Translations under genes and position numbers: made by a program
Notes under the pieces: generated by a model
The model's database searches: none
What the model saw: only the letters and a program-made list of their open reading frames with translations
What the model was told of the DNA's origin: nothing
Assembly (NCBI RefSeq): GCF_964340395.1
Contig: NC_135549.1
Span: 35,857,339 to 35,921,338 of the forward strand
Origin: Glandiceps talaboti
Taxonomy: Eukaryota > Hemichordata > Enteropneusta > Spengelidae
Direction: 5' to 3'
DNA length: 64,000 bases
Part shown: positions 33,868-46,061 of the stretch, in pieces
Position numbering within the stretch: position 1 is the stretch's first letter
Layout: each line of letters opens with the position of its first letter

Positions 33868-36800
33868 AAATGAGATTTGGAAAAGAGCAAAGTTTGCAAG
33901 GCTAGGTACATGTAACTCTGGTGTCCGGTCTCAGTTACATGTACATGCTAAAAATCAAAATGGCTGACATTTTTCTTATTAATTTTAGTAGTTTAGTCTA
34001 AGATGGATAGAAATAGGTGAAAAACAGTGACAGTGTTATTGTAGCATGAATCAATTTGGAAAAGAGTATAGTTTGTAAGGCTAGGTAACTCTGGTGTCTG
34101 GTCTCCTAGTTACATGCTAAAAATCAAAATGGCTGACATTTTTCTAATAAATTTTAGTAGTTTAGTCTAAGATGGATAGAAGTTGGTGAAAAACAGTGAC
34201 AGTGTTGTTGTAGCATGAATCAATTTGGAAAGGAGCATAGTTTGTAAGGCTAGGTAACTCTGGTGTCTGGTCTCCTAGTTACATGCTAAAAATCAAAATG
34301 GCTGACATTTTTCTAAAAAAATTTAGTAGTTTAGTCTAAGATGGATAGAAATAGGTGAAAAACAGTGACAGTGTTATTGTAGCATGATTCAATTTGGAAA
34401 GGGGTATAGTTTGTAAGGCTAGGTAACTCTGGTATCTGGTCTCCTAGTTACATGCTAAAAATCAAAATGGCTGACATTTTTCTAACAAATTTTAGTAGTT
34501 TAGTCTAAGATGGATAGAAATAGTTGAAAAACAGTGACAGTGTTATTGTAGCATGATTCAATTTGGAAAGGAGTATAGTTTGTAAGGCTAGGTAACTCTG
34601 GTGTCTGGTCTCCTAGTTACATGCTAAAAATCAAAATGGCTGACATTTTTCTAATAAATTTTAGTAGTTTAGTCTAAGATGGATAGAAATAGGTGAAAAA
34701 CAGTGACAGTGTTATTGTAGCATGAATGAATTTGGAAAAGAGTATAGTTTGTAAGGCTAGGTAACTCTGGTGTCTGGTCTCCTAGTTACATGCTAAAAAT
34801 CAAAATGGCTGACATTTTTCTAAAAAAAATTAGTAGTTTAGTCTAAGATGGATAGAAATAGGTGAAAAACAGTGACAGTGTTATTGTAGCATGATTCAAT
34901 TTGGAAAGGAGTATAGTTTGTAAGGTTAGGTAACTCTGGTGTCTGGTCTCCTAGTTACATGCTAAAAATCAAAATGGCTGACATTTTTCTAAAAAAATTT
35001 AGTAGTTTAGTCTAAGATGGATAGAAATAGGTGAAAAACAGTGACAGTGTTATTGTAGCATGATTCAATTTGGAAAGGAGTATAGTTTGTAAGGTTAGGT
35101 AACTCTGGTGTCTGGTCTCCTAGTTACATGCTAAAAATCAAAATGGCGGACATTTTTCTAATAAATTTTAGTAGTTTAGTCTAAGATGGATAGAAATAGG
35201 TGAAAAACAGTGACAGTGTTATTGTAGCATGATTCAATTTGGAAAGGAGTATAGTTTGTAAGGTTAGGTAACTCTGGTGTCTGGTCTCCTAGTTACATGC
35301 TAAAAATCAAAATGGCTGACATTTTTCTAAAAAAATTTAGTAGTTTAGTCTAAGATGGATAGAAATAGGTGAAAAACAGTGACAGTGTTATTGTAGCATG
35401 ATTCAATTTGGAAAGGAGTATAGTTTGTAAGGTTAGGTAACTCTGGTGTCTGGTCTCCTAGTTACATGCTAAAAATCAAAATGGCGGACATTTTTCTATC
35501 AAATTTTAGTAGTTTAGTCTAAGATGGATAGAAATAGGTGAAAAACAGTGACAGTGTTATTGTAGCATGAATCAATTTGGAAAAGAGTATAGTTTGTAAG
35601 GTTAGGTAACTCTGGTGTCTGGTCTCCTAGTTACATGCTAAAAATCAAAATGGCTGACATTTTTCTAACAAATTTTAGTAGTTTAGTCTAAGATGGATAG
35701 AAATAGGTGAAAAACAGTGACAGTGTTGTTGTAGCATGAATGAATTTGGAAAAGAGTATAGTTTGTAAGGCTAGGTAACTCTGGTGTCTGGTCTCCTAGT
35801 TACATGCTAAAAATCAAAATGGCTGACATTTTTCTAACAAATTTTAGTAGTTTTATCTAAGATGGATAGAAATAGGTGAAAAACAGTGACAGTGTTGTTG
35901 TAGCATGAATGAATTTGGAAAAGAGTATAGTTTGTAAGGCTAGGTAACTCTGGTGTCTGGTCTCCTAGTTACATGCTAAAAATCAAAATGGCGGCAGGGT
36001 TCTCCACAATTTTGTAAAATACAGGGGCGCCCTAATTTGCATATTTATTTGCATATCATTAGCATATTTCCAGATCATAATATTAGGAAGTGAAAAAAGT
36101 TTCCAAAATCAAAAACTCCTATTTTATTCATTCAGCAAACTAAAATGCACTGAAATGTATTGAGATCACCAATTTCCAAACCTTTAACATAATTCACAAT
36201 GTAAAAATTTCAGGAAGGAGGTTGACAGTTACACAAACGATGTTATAGTAATGTTGGCAAGCATGTTTTACACACAGGAGTGACAACACATGGCATTGTT
36301 GATGTACATGTATGCACCTCTAGGCTAGCTATCACTTAGTTTTGAGTTGTTGGTTTCACCTTGTAAATGTGCATGTCATTCATAAAAATTAATTGAAAAC
36401 AATTCATTTCCCTTTATTTCTCTAAAATTTGATATCCTTTTAATTTTCATGAATGGAAAATGATTTTTCATCCAAATTTGCCGGAAATACGTACATTTTT
36501 AATGTGACGAATTTGGGCTAAGAATAACCGTATACGTTCAGTGCAAATGTACAGTAACAAACATGGCTGCCACATCGGAGCTACCTCGTGGTACTACGAT
36601 CGCGATTCACATCCAAACGTGATCATTTAGAACATAAATTTTACCATGGTGGAACCGTACCGGAGTAGTTATTTCTAAAGAACATGTATAAATTTTAGGA
36701 TTTTGTTCGTATTTATCGATACAATGCGAAAATTGTCGTGACATCGTACATCGTATGCGTACTGTATTGCGTATACGGGAAGGCTTGGAAATTACCGGCT

Positions 36801-37345
36801 TGATATACCAGGCCATAGAAACTACCAACGTACCGTCTTCTACTTTACGATGGTACTACATTTACTGTTTTTGTTTCGGCTACCATTGTTATAATCAAGG
36901 CGATAAATAAGTTCATAAATGATGATAGACACAGTGTCGCTGTTCACTTCCTTCATTAACGGCATTGAATAGAATCTCTTGAAGACGTTCACACCAAAAC
37001 AAAGGGGCGCTGAACGCAAACTGAGGGGAGCCCCTCAAAAACCCCTCGTGGAGAACACTGGGCGGACATTTTTCTAACAAATTTTAGTAGTTTAGTCTAA
37101 GATGGATAGAAGTAGGTGAAAAACAGTGACAGTGTTGTTGTAGCATGAATGAATTTGGAATAGAGCATAGTTTGTAAGGCTAGGTATAACTCTGGTGTCT
37201 GGCCTCATACAAAAATGTAGTTACATTTGTACATGTTTAAAACGAAAATTGCGAACATTTTTGTAATAAATTTTAGTACTTTAGTCTAAGATTGGTGAAG
37301 GAAGGTCAAAAACAAGGAAAGAGTTGATTTAGAATCCACCAGTTT
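33868..37345 (+). repeat. ~169-bp minisatellite, about 14 units, interrupted
   Basis: Units recur every 168-171 bp, each with 'gtaaggctaggtaactctgg', 'gtctcctagttacatgct', 'aaaaatcaaaatggctgaca', 'agtagtttagtctaagatgg' and 'gaaaaacagtgacagtgtta'. The array runs from 33,868 to 35,994, is split by a transposon (35,995-37,060) and resumes to about 37,345, where the last unit is diverged. Variants GGCGGAC and GGCTGAC mark subsets of units. Confidence 0.95.
35995..37060. mobile_element. 1,066-bp non-autonomous DNA transposon
   Basis: The termini are inverted: CAGGGTTCTCCAC on the left and the complement of CAGTGTTCTCCAC on the right (12 of 13 match). It sits inside a minisatellite unit. The five bases GGCGG appear on both sides (35,990-35,994 and 37,061-37,065). 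Removing the element and one GGCGG restores AAAATGGCGGACATTTTT, found in intact units at about 35,142 and 35,482. There is no transposase frame. The ends look hAT-like, but a 5-bp GC-rich duplication is more like Transib, so the superfamily is open. Confidence 0.85.
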
Positions 37346-37429
37346 GGAAAGAGCTTGTTTTGTCAAGAATGATAGCCCTGTGAAACTTACAAGTGTGTCT
37401 CTGAATTGTCTTTTATATGCTGATGAGTC

Positions 37430-38695
37430 TCTACCACTAGAAATTAAAGTTGAGTTGCAAAGTTGTTTATTTAAATTACATTATTTTGTACAAAGTAGAA
37501 AATAATAATCAACATTAAGAAATCAAGGTCATATGTAAATACAGGAAATCCAAATTTTATTTTTTATAATTTTACTCTCGACAATGTAAGCCTAAGAGAA
37601 TACTATTTTCTTGGTATCATTATTTCTTCTAACAGTAAATTTAAACAAAACCTCAATAACTTGAAGTTTAAATCCACGAGAGCTCTCTTAAGTTCATGTA
37701 TAACTATTTCTTCTAACTAGAGTATTTCTATTGATGTGGCTTTAGATCTCTTTGATTGTTTAATTGTTGCTATTGTGACATACAGATGTGAAGTTTGGGG
37801 TTATGAAATTGAGAAATTTTCAGATTCTTGTTGATGTTTTTTTTTCTTTTTATAGATTTCTACTTTGGGTTTCTTATAAGGTATCAAAATGTGGTCCCAC
37901 TAATTTCACTGTCATTAAACTTCTGTTAAAGTATTGGTATAGATTAATTGTCGATGGACAATTTATTGTGAGCAGCCTACATTTGTTCTATGTGTTATTC
38001 AACATGGGGTATTTATATTTTATTATTAGAAACTTACTTGTTAAATATAATGAGAACAGTGTGTGGTCAAATCTTTGCAGGTTTAATTATACTAGGAAGG
38101 TTCATCATAATTTTATGACTTATGTCTAGAATTTTGTAATCATGGTACAGGGAATTACATAATGACATTAGAAGAAAAAAGTACTAATAAAAACAAAATG
38201 AGAACATTTAGATTATTTAAAACAGCTTTTGGTTTTGAGAAACATCTTCTGCAAATTAAAAATCCAGTTGGTAGAAGACTAGTGACTAAATTTAGAATTT
38301 TGGATTATAATATTTATATTGAGTTGGGGAGATGGTGTACTCCTAAGATTCCTGTACATGATGAAAGAATCTTTAAATTTTGTCAAATTATGCGGTAGAA
38401 GATGAATTTCATCATTTCATTCTTTGTTCTCATTATACAAATTAAAGAAAGGCACTTATTCTTCTTCTTTTTCATTAGATAATTCAAATTTTCATTCAGT
38501 TTCTGCATATTTTGACCTCAGATGATAGACATCCTCTTGGAAACTTTCTAGTCGATGTAAACAGTGCTCCATCAGTTGGTTAAAACATGGAAGTGGGTTA
38601 TACTTCCATGGTTAAAAGAATATATTTTAATCATTTTATTTCTGCATGTTATTTTTGTATGCTTTACCATGCATGTAAAGATTGACTGACTGTAG
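37430..38695 (+). pseudogene. Decayed LINE: RT C-terminal region and 3' end
   Basis: Coding traces run in order across several frames: REYYFLGIIIS, then ALDLFDCLIVAIVTYRCEVW followed by GYEIEK, then IKLLLKYWYRLI, then RTFRLFKTAFGFEKHLL, then IELGRWCTPKIPVHDERIFK, and finally VEDEFHHFILCSHY. This is the succession seen downstream of the palm in many marine non-LTR retrotransposons (Y.GCEVWG, then the VEDE.HF..C..Y terminus). The 3' end has 'tatgctttaccatgc' and an ATTGACTGACTG tail, matching the minus-strand fragment at 14,895-15,110. A hairpin (38,585-38,612) absent from that copy lies in the 3' region. No endonuclease or YADD motif is present. Confidence 0.6.
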
Positions 38696-39062
38696 ACACA
38701 GCTGAGAATACAGTACTACTACCAGTATCAATGCCTGTTGTTAAACTTCATGCTAGTCACTAGGAAAGCTCAGAAAACTGTCTATGTATACACAATCTTG
38801 CATGGTTCTCTTCAAAACATCGTTCATTCCAACAGCTGTGTTTATTCAAAACTCATTATATGGCCCAGTTTAAACCCACAGAATGTTAATTGTCCTTGTG
38901 TCAATAGAGTATTTTCCGTCGCGGCAGATCTTGCGAGATAACCTAGCAACGGTTGCTACGGAGGTCAAGCTTTGCGGAGTGGCCATGTTGTTCATATGAA
39001 AGTCAATGCATTAGTCTGAAAAAAATACTACCGTTTGTGACCATCTACAATCCTAAGTCATC
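38696..39062. other. Non-coding, locally CpG-richer
   Basis: Contains GCAACGGTTGC (near 38,946), an X-box-like palindrome, upstream of the short SAP-like frame. No gene is assigned. Confidence 0.4.
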
Positions 39063-39140
39063 ATGGAAGACATTGAAAAATTGAAAGTACACGAACTAAA
39101 GAGCATGTTGCGAAAATATAGCGTGTCAACATCAAGTTAA
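39063..39140 (+). pseudogene. SAP-domain-like N-terminal fragment
   Basis: ATG in reasonable context opens 25 codons: MEDIEKLKVHELKSMLRKYS then VSTSS and a stop. The pattern KLKV.ELK..L...S.STSG(K) is the first helix-loop of SAP DNA-binding modules. The stop falls where the usual Gly-Lys would begin the second helix, and following codons in the other frames do not continue it. It is a truncated exon, a remnant or chance. The upstream ~120 bp is CpG-richer. Confidence 0.3.
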
Positions 39141-39571
39141 AAGAAAAATACGCCAGTGTCACACTGTCATTATATTTCCGAACTGACTGTCATTTCTGGG
39201 AATACGTTATCAGTGCCAAACTTATGCAGCATACTATATGGCTGTAATATTTCAATCTTGAGAAATGGTAATTAATGACAAGCAAAATCGAGTAGTTTTG
39301 ATTATTAGTACACATGTACATGGTGGAAACATTTCCCGTCACCAATATTCAATATAAGTATATTAGAATGCAATGCACATGAAGTGTGGCGTAGTACTAC
39401 TACACATCCACCAGCCGTAAGCCCTTATGAACCGTTGACATTTACGCTGTTGACAAATACGGACGAAAGCTAAAAGTCTTACACATTTTTAGAGTGCCAA
39501 TGTCCCGTTTCGGTCCTAGAGTTCAGAATTGAAAAGTTCTTAATTATCGTCACAGATCGGGAAATCATAGT

Positions 39572-39778
39572 CAGTTCCTGACAATCGTATTCCGATTTTA
39601 CCACATGTTATCTTCATACAACAATATCTACCAGTCTAGTTCCCAATGACCGTATTCCAATTTTACCCTACCTTAATAACGTAGAGTAAAATCGGAATAC
39701 GGTCGTCATGAACTAGACTAGTACTGTATGAAGATAACTTAGAGTAAAATCGGAATACAATCGTCAGGAACTAGAATT
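39572..39778. repeat. ~200-bp near-perfect palindrome (foldback)
   Basis: The left arm (39,572-39,665) and right arm (39,682-39,778) are complementary. AGTTCCTGACAATCGTATTC pairs with its counterpart ending CGTCAGGAACTAG. GTTATCTTCATACA and CTAGTTC..GACCGTATTCC also pair. Each arm additionally contains two related copies of GTATTCCGATTTTAC about 72 bp apart, so inverted and direct symmetry are combined. Probably a small foldback or MITE-type element. Confidence 0.8.
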
Positions 39779-41645
39779 GGGAATCACCGGCGATGCGTGA
39801 AACACGTGTACGTGTCAGCCATGTTTATACTTGAGTTCGATGAACATGTTGTAGAACTCATAGTCCAAATTCGTAAAATAAAACGACATAGTATCTCTAA
39901 ATTTTAATTTTAAATGCATATATATAGCTCATTTATAAATGTATATGATAAAATCAAAGACAGCGAAAAAAATTCTAAACCGATTTCAAAGTTTTTAGCG
40001 GACCCTGACGAATTTAGCTGACGAATTACGGACTAAGAATTACATCATTGCCAACTATTAACAGCACGTTATACAGTAAAGTGATCGCGTACACGTTGTT
40101 GTGTTGGTTTTTAGACGACGCTACGCGACGTATAAAAAGTCTATGGAAAAGTTATGACATTGTATCAAATTTTAGACGTTGTTTAAAAATAGGAATACAA
40201 TATTCGCGACCTGACATGCAAGTTTTCAACCATAGGGCCTTTGATCCTCGAGTGGATCCAACTCTAGTAATATGTTCAAGTTCATGTTGAAACTGTCAAT
40301 CTCAACCGCTCTTCATCTGCGCCCAGACGGCCAAAAATCACCATCACGTCTGACGGCTAGTTATGAATTTCACATACGCACATCGTTTTTACAACCATAC
40401 TTTAAAAGTTTGCTTCCCTTGATCTATCATACCATGGAAGTATACTTCCATGATCATACGTATTGCACTGTACGTGACGTCGAGAACAATGGTGTTGCTA
40501 AGCGGTTGACACTTCAGCTTGACCACCCGAATGTGGTTGCTATGCACTCAATGGCGTCTCCCGCGAGACGGGTAATGGTCTATTGCTTTGTACATTGTAT
40601 TTTGAGCATAAAGATGCATTCATAATCATGTACGCATAATAAATGTTACACCTCGTTATCTTATCTTATATCTGTGTTTATGTGTTACAACTCAGAGTGA
40701 GACAATGCATAGGGATGGGTCTATACTAGCGACAAACACACTACTTTCTAAACTGCATGTCCTGCTTGATATTACGGGAAACGTTTCTGACAATGGAGAA
40801 TCAGTCCCTTGTGACGTGAGCTAAGATTCTATTCAAGAATGCTATCTATGATGATCATACAAAATAATGACGTTATTTTGGTATATACAATATTCAAAGT
40901 TATCGTTGCCGGCGATTGCTCCGGAATATTCAGCTGCCAATATTGATTGTTTTGTATTACGGTCGAAATAGAGTAGAATATTGCCATCATGGAATAGTGT
41001 ATACTTATTAGCACACAAGTTGTTGTGATCCAGACACACGCATAGTTTTTCTAATAATAGTGACACATGTACATTTTTGTCGATGAAAGAACAGGGGTCA
41101 ACTTACCGTGAAAGTTCGCACCTCTGGTTCGCACTTGCACTACGCTCTCGCGATGTATACATCTAGACTGGAACACAGACAATTCTGTGACTTGAAGGAG
41201 CACTGCACGTGAAGTACAAGTGACACATGTGCATGATGTGAATAACTATATACACAAACAAATTGTAACGTGTGCAAAATGTGCAGGCGTAAACCCGAAT
41301 ATGTATTAAACCAGACACAGGCGTTGTTTACCAGTCACATGCGTTACTGGCAACTCTCATGTCTGCAAACTCGACAACGCGCGTACTGCCTCTATCTGCC
41401 AGTCGGTGCAGTGACCTCGCGCCACCGGTAGATCACATCACTTTATGAGGTCAAAGGTCAGATAGGCTACTACGAAATTATGTATTATTAATCAAAAAAT
41501 AAACCCCCTTCAGTCATTCTGTGTGTCATTACTACACGTGTTGTTCAAAACATTCAATCCGCCCTGCCAAACATGCACGTACATCTCGAGATAAAAAGAG
41601 AGATGGACGTGAAGTGATATTGCACGCGTACGAGTGTACACTTAC
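39779..41645. other. No supported gene
   Basis: Unique DNA, part of which would be intron 1 of the AGPS gene. A palindrome ACCATGGAAGTATACTTCCA spans 40,431-40,450. Open frames at 40,048-40,625 lack recognisable domains. I found no exon encoding the AGPS sequence expected after exon 1. Confidence 0.5.
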
Positions 41646-41833
41646 CTCCTCTTGGGAATACGCCCAGTTTTTTGTTGATCTGCAGCGCATTGGGACATAA
41701 CCAGACGGGAATCGATACTTCCATCTTCACTTGATAAATGGGATGGTACATTTCGACTGCATGCGTTACTGCTCTCTCCCGTGGGTGAATTAATATGACG
41801 AACTATCGTGTTCAAGCGCTCCTTTGCCGACAT
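41646..41833 (-). CDS. AGPS: First coding exon of alkyl-DHAP synthase (peroxisomal)
   Basis: AGPS makes the ether bond of plasmalogens in peroxisomes, exchanging the acyl chain of acyl-DHAP for a fatty alcohol on an FAD enzyme. The ATG at 41,833 opens 62 codons plus two bases. Residues 6-14, RLNTIVRHI, fit the PTS2 peroxisomal signal (R-L-x5-H-L/I). A polar, low-conservation linker follows. The exon ends TGRIPKR at AAGAGGAG|GTAAGT, a consensus donor. Vertebrate AGPS has the same order: PTS2, variable linker, then a TIPKKR segment just before the conserved catalytic part. The remaining exons should be further left on the minus strand but were not found, implying a long intron or a broken gene. 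The weak point is that only the variable end is visible. Confidence 0.6.
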
Positions 41834-43474
41834 GTTGAATAAGTTTGTTGTGTGTATTTACTTTTCTCCACTAAAAAACAAAACAAACTTCGTCGAACGC
41901 AGTCACTGACAACTTGATAGACTATGATAGAGGGGCACTCCAGCTCATCAATATTATAAGATGTATCGTTAAAAGCATTCAAAAAACTAAATTAATAAAC
42001 TTCCAATAAACAACCTCGTACGAATTGCTAACTAGTCGATGAAATAGTCTGTTTCCATTGTGCACAATGGCCACTAACGGTTACATTTAATATGGGTGTC
42101 AACGTTTGTCTTTACAAATTACATTTTATTTATTCAAGTTGCGACATGTAAAACTTTGCATCTATGGACTGGACACGTGCTGTATTACGGGGCTTGGGAG
42201 ACTGTTGTTATTTGGCTGCAGAGTGATCATTTTTCATTCATTTTTTTTTGGGGGGGGGAGGGGGGTCACTTTTATGCAATGGAACGAATCTGTCACACAG
42301 TATGGCGCGGCAAGATACAGTCTTGGGATGTATGACGCCCCCTGAGTTTGTCCGTATTTTTATTTTTATAAGAGTAGCGCTAAAAGACTCCCTACATTAG
42401 AGAGATTAAACAGAGTTTACGAGCACACAGGGCTCATCGAGCATGTAATTGATTGAACGATCGATTGATCGATCGATTGGAAGTTTGACCTTGAACTACT
42501 CTATGACACCCCTCCCACGGTAAGCACATTTTTGTACAAGACAGCCTTGAAGCGCGGTTGAACGTTAGATATATGAGAAAATCGCTTATGTATGCAACAC
42601 ATGTATCCTGCTCTTTGCACTTCTCGAAGACTGATGTCGGGCAGACACGCTGTCCCAAAGTGTATATTCATTGTACATGGCACCTCGTAGGGAAAATATA
42701 TTTTTAAAGAGCGAAAAAAATGTAACCAAACAAAAAACTAATTTCAGAACTGTAAAGAGAGAACATAAAAACAATAACAAAAACAACAATTAGTAAACAG
42801 ATATGGTCCATGTGTGATTCAACATCCCAATTGCGTGCTCAGTGTCACCCTCATTAACATGTCAATGAAATAACTTTTGTAGAGTATTGGTAATAATCAC
42901 GTGACAACATTAACACCTTCCAGTCGAAAGACATTCGTTCCAGAGAGTGATTGTACTGAGCTGCAGAACGACAAGGTAACTTTTCTTGCTTGTGATAAAA
43001 TAACTTTTATATATACAAAAATAGACGTGTGTGGGGTTTCTCATACTACTCGATACATTCGCCAAGTCACCAAATGCGAAAAAAATACCTTGCTTTTTCA
43101 TGTTTTTTACAAAAAAAAGTTTCGTGTTGGCTCAGACCACGAGACACGTTTTTGGCTGTCACAATTTACATGAAATCATGGAAGTATGTTATACTACCAT
43201 GATGAGATTAAACAAAATGCCCTAAAATTAGTTATCTGGTTCATTTGATCACCGTTGACTCTTTTTCACCACAACACTGACTAGAATTGACGTGAATATT
43301 AGGTATGTTCATTTATAATTTGTTTTGGAAATGTGATAGCGACTTCGAATTCGTCATGAGTTCGACAAGTAAAACATACGTACACCTGTCGGAGGTATTC
43401 GGAAAATACTCAGTGGCGGTAATGACATATATTTGCATATTCATGAATCTCATCACGATTAGGCCAAACAAATA
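41834..43474. other. Upstream region of the AGPS exon; no other gene
   Basis: 41,834-42,100 is the expected 5' UTR and promoter side; no TATA box is obvious. A T-run followed by a G-run occurs at 42,240-42,265, and GATCGATTGATCGATCGATT at about 42,460-42,479. A near-palindrome, ATCATGGAAGT..ACTACCATGAT, lies at 43,176-43,203. Confidence 0.45.
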
Positions 43475-43700
43475 ATTGTTTGGTTCCTTTTACTATCAGA
43501 CCACTAATTTTTAGTGTTCTGAGGTTTACCACTGCTGACTCTAAACATTTACGTTTTCGAGAAAAAAAATATAATAGTAAAAATTGTGAAGTCTCACGAG
43601 AAATAGTGGATGTGGATATACTGACATCACATGTAAACTGTTCTTCCAATCTATAATGGCTATACATCTGATAGGAAGACACAGAAACGAAAGTGTTCAC
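43475..43700 (+). repeat. Dispersed repeat family B, copy 3
   Basis: Matches 32,350-32,610 in order (gaagtctcacgagaa, actgacatca, acatctgatagga), more diverged than the other two copies. Confidence 0.5.
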
Positions 43701-44238
43701 CAGCCGTGCGTGTTTTGGGTCCTTTCAACTCGCTGTAACTTTCACAAGTTTTAGATACAATAAACGCGAAAATCTCGACTGACATTTCCTCCGTGATATT
43801 TTTATCAATTTTGGAATTATTGAAAGGAATGATGATTTTTCGGCGATTTTCTGACGCATATTTGACACTTATGTTGTAAATTTCGGCCGGTTTTTCGCTC
43901 AAAATTTACAAAATAGATGGAATCTTGTTTTTTAAATGGCTGTCATAAGAAAAGGACAACAACCAAATGTTTTCTTGATCGGGAGAGAGAGAGAGAGTGA
44001 TTTGACCCAAGTTTGAAAGTAAACTCGTTTGACAAGCGATGTGACAAGGCGACATGTGTAACACTTTTAATCATTTATTTATTTATGTCTACACAGATGT
44101 TTCTTATGAAGATAGTAAACTTTTTTTTGAAAAGAAGAAAACAGAAGGGTAAGTATCATGCTGCACAATATGTAACTCATTTTTAGAATTAGAACAACTG
44201 AACTTCTTAGGGTCATTAGTGCTATAGAAATGGAAAAG

Positions 44239-44240
<2 letters not shown>

Positions 44241-44330
<90 letters not shown>
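44241..44330. repeat. (TCTG)n microsatellite, 90 bp
   Basis: Uninterrupted TCTG tetramers. Confidence 0.95.
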
Positions 44331-45482
44331 ACCGGTGTGTAAATGTAATGTTCTTTTCTGTTATTTTCAAGAGGAAATAGTACTATATTTTCGATGTTTC
44401 AGATAACTTTTTCAAATTTGGCTGACATGTTACTAGTACTTCACATGTTACATGTACTAGAACAATATCTTTCAATAGGCTGCAGAGTAGGAGTATTTGT
44501 TGCCATTATGATGAGAAAATAAATTTATTTGCGTACTTGCATACCAGTAGTGAATTTTGAGTATTAAAGCGAGGGAATTGACTATTTTTTTTAATGAGAA
44601 AACCATAGAACTAATTGTTGAAAAATATTAGATTGACCAGCGTTGTTAATAGAACTTTGCAAACCCTGTAAGAAAATAAAATGGAAAAGTATTGTAGATA
44701 AAAACAGAATTAAAATTTTCAGCTAGCAAAATCATAAAGTTTAAAGTGTATGTAAATAGGTTTCCAAAGTTTCCGACTTTTTGCCTGGAAATGACGTAGT
44801 TTTCATAGGTGATTAAAGATTTGTGTGACATTTTTGACAAAAGTACGATATTAATAGTGAAAAATTGATTAGTGAAAATTACTAGTACATGCCAAACACA
44901 GCTGCACAGATTCAAATGGACACTCAACACGTCACTCTCCCACGTCAAAAAACTCACACTGTAAGACATGCCTGGCCATGGTATAGTTCTCTTCAGCATG
45001 TTCAGAACATGGTTTTGTACTAGTCTAATATCGTATTGTAAGTATCTCCTGGCTGGGGACTGTCCCAAATTATGTTATTGTGCTAGTCTTATATCGTATT
45101 ATAAGTATCTCAAGGCTGGGGACAGTCTTAGAAAATGTTCGTTCATTTCAATACATCTCAACTAGGCTATCACAATGCCAGGTCTTTGAATTATCATCTA
45201 ACTTTGACACCTACAGGGTTTTTTTCACACAGTCTTTCACTCGCTCCTATTTCAATAGGCTTGTGTATTTCAAATTGACAGACAATGATTTAGCATTCCG
45301 TCATTGTTGAAACTGTAAGAATTTATAATTATGATCTTAGCCAGTATTTATGCATGTTTTCTAAATAAATTTGTAATCTTTTTAGTTTTATAAGTAGTAT
45401 AGAATATGGGGGTTTTGGGGCAGTCTCATTTTTCACCTGTTATAAGGTAAATTAAGTCTTATATCTGTATTAAATCAAATTT

Positions 45483-45562
<80 letters not shown>

Positions 45563-46058
45563 CCTGTTATAAGGTAAATTAAACCTTATAAGTAAAAATT
45601 GACTAAAAAATGACATATTCTGTTTTAAACTCATTATAAGTAAATTAAGTCTTGCTGCTATAGTAAAATTGACAATGTCTGTTTAAACTTAATATAAGTA
45701 AATTAAAACCTTAGTAGCCTCACTGCTATGCTTGACTTCCCCTGTCACGCTGCCATGACCCATATAGTAGTCATTGTATCTGTCTAATCGAACATTGTCA
45801 ATGACTCAGTGATGCAGGCAACCACTGGAATGTCTAGGTTACAAGGTCACTCAGGTTACCAAGGTTACCAAGGTCAGTTGACTAGGTTAATGCACTTTAC
45901 AACGGTTTAACTTGTTACAACTGTTTACAACTTGTTACATACTGTTTCAAGGTCAGGTTACCAAGGTTACCAAGGTCAATGCGCCTATTTAGACAGATAC
46001 AAAGAGATGGTATATATGAATATTAATGGATCCTAATATACAGAGATACATTACAATA
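44331..46058. other. No gene; tandem duplications, (AT)n and AGGTTACCA repeats
   Basis: 44,966-45,000 carries a diverged piece of repeat D. 45,018-45,130 is a tandem pair of ~69-bp units (CTAGTCTTATATCGTATTAT, AAGTATCTC..GGCTGGGGAC). 45,488-45,560 is (AT)n, flanked by direct copies of CCTGTTATAAGGTAAATTAA. 45,838-45,985 has repeated AGGTTACCAAGGTTACCAAG. No terminal repeat of the adjacent Polinton-like element was identified here. Confidence 0.6.
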
Positions 46059-46061
46059 TGA

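Noticed and set aside
40048-40625. Two overlapping open frames of 80 and 117 codons
   Set aside because: No domain, no splice signals, no compositional bias. Likely chance frames.
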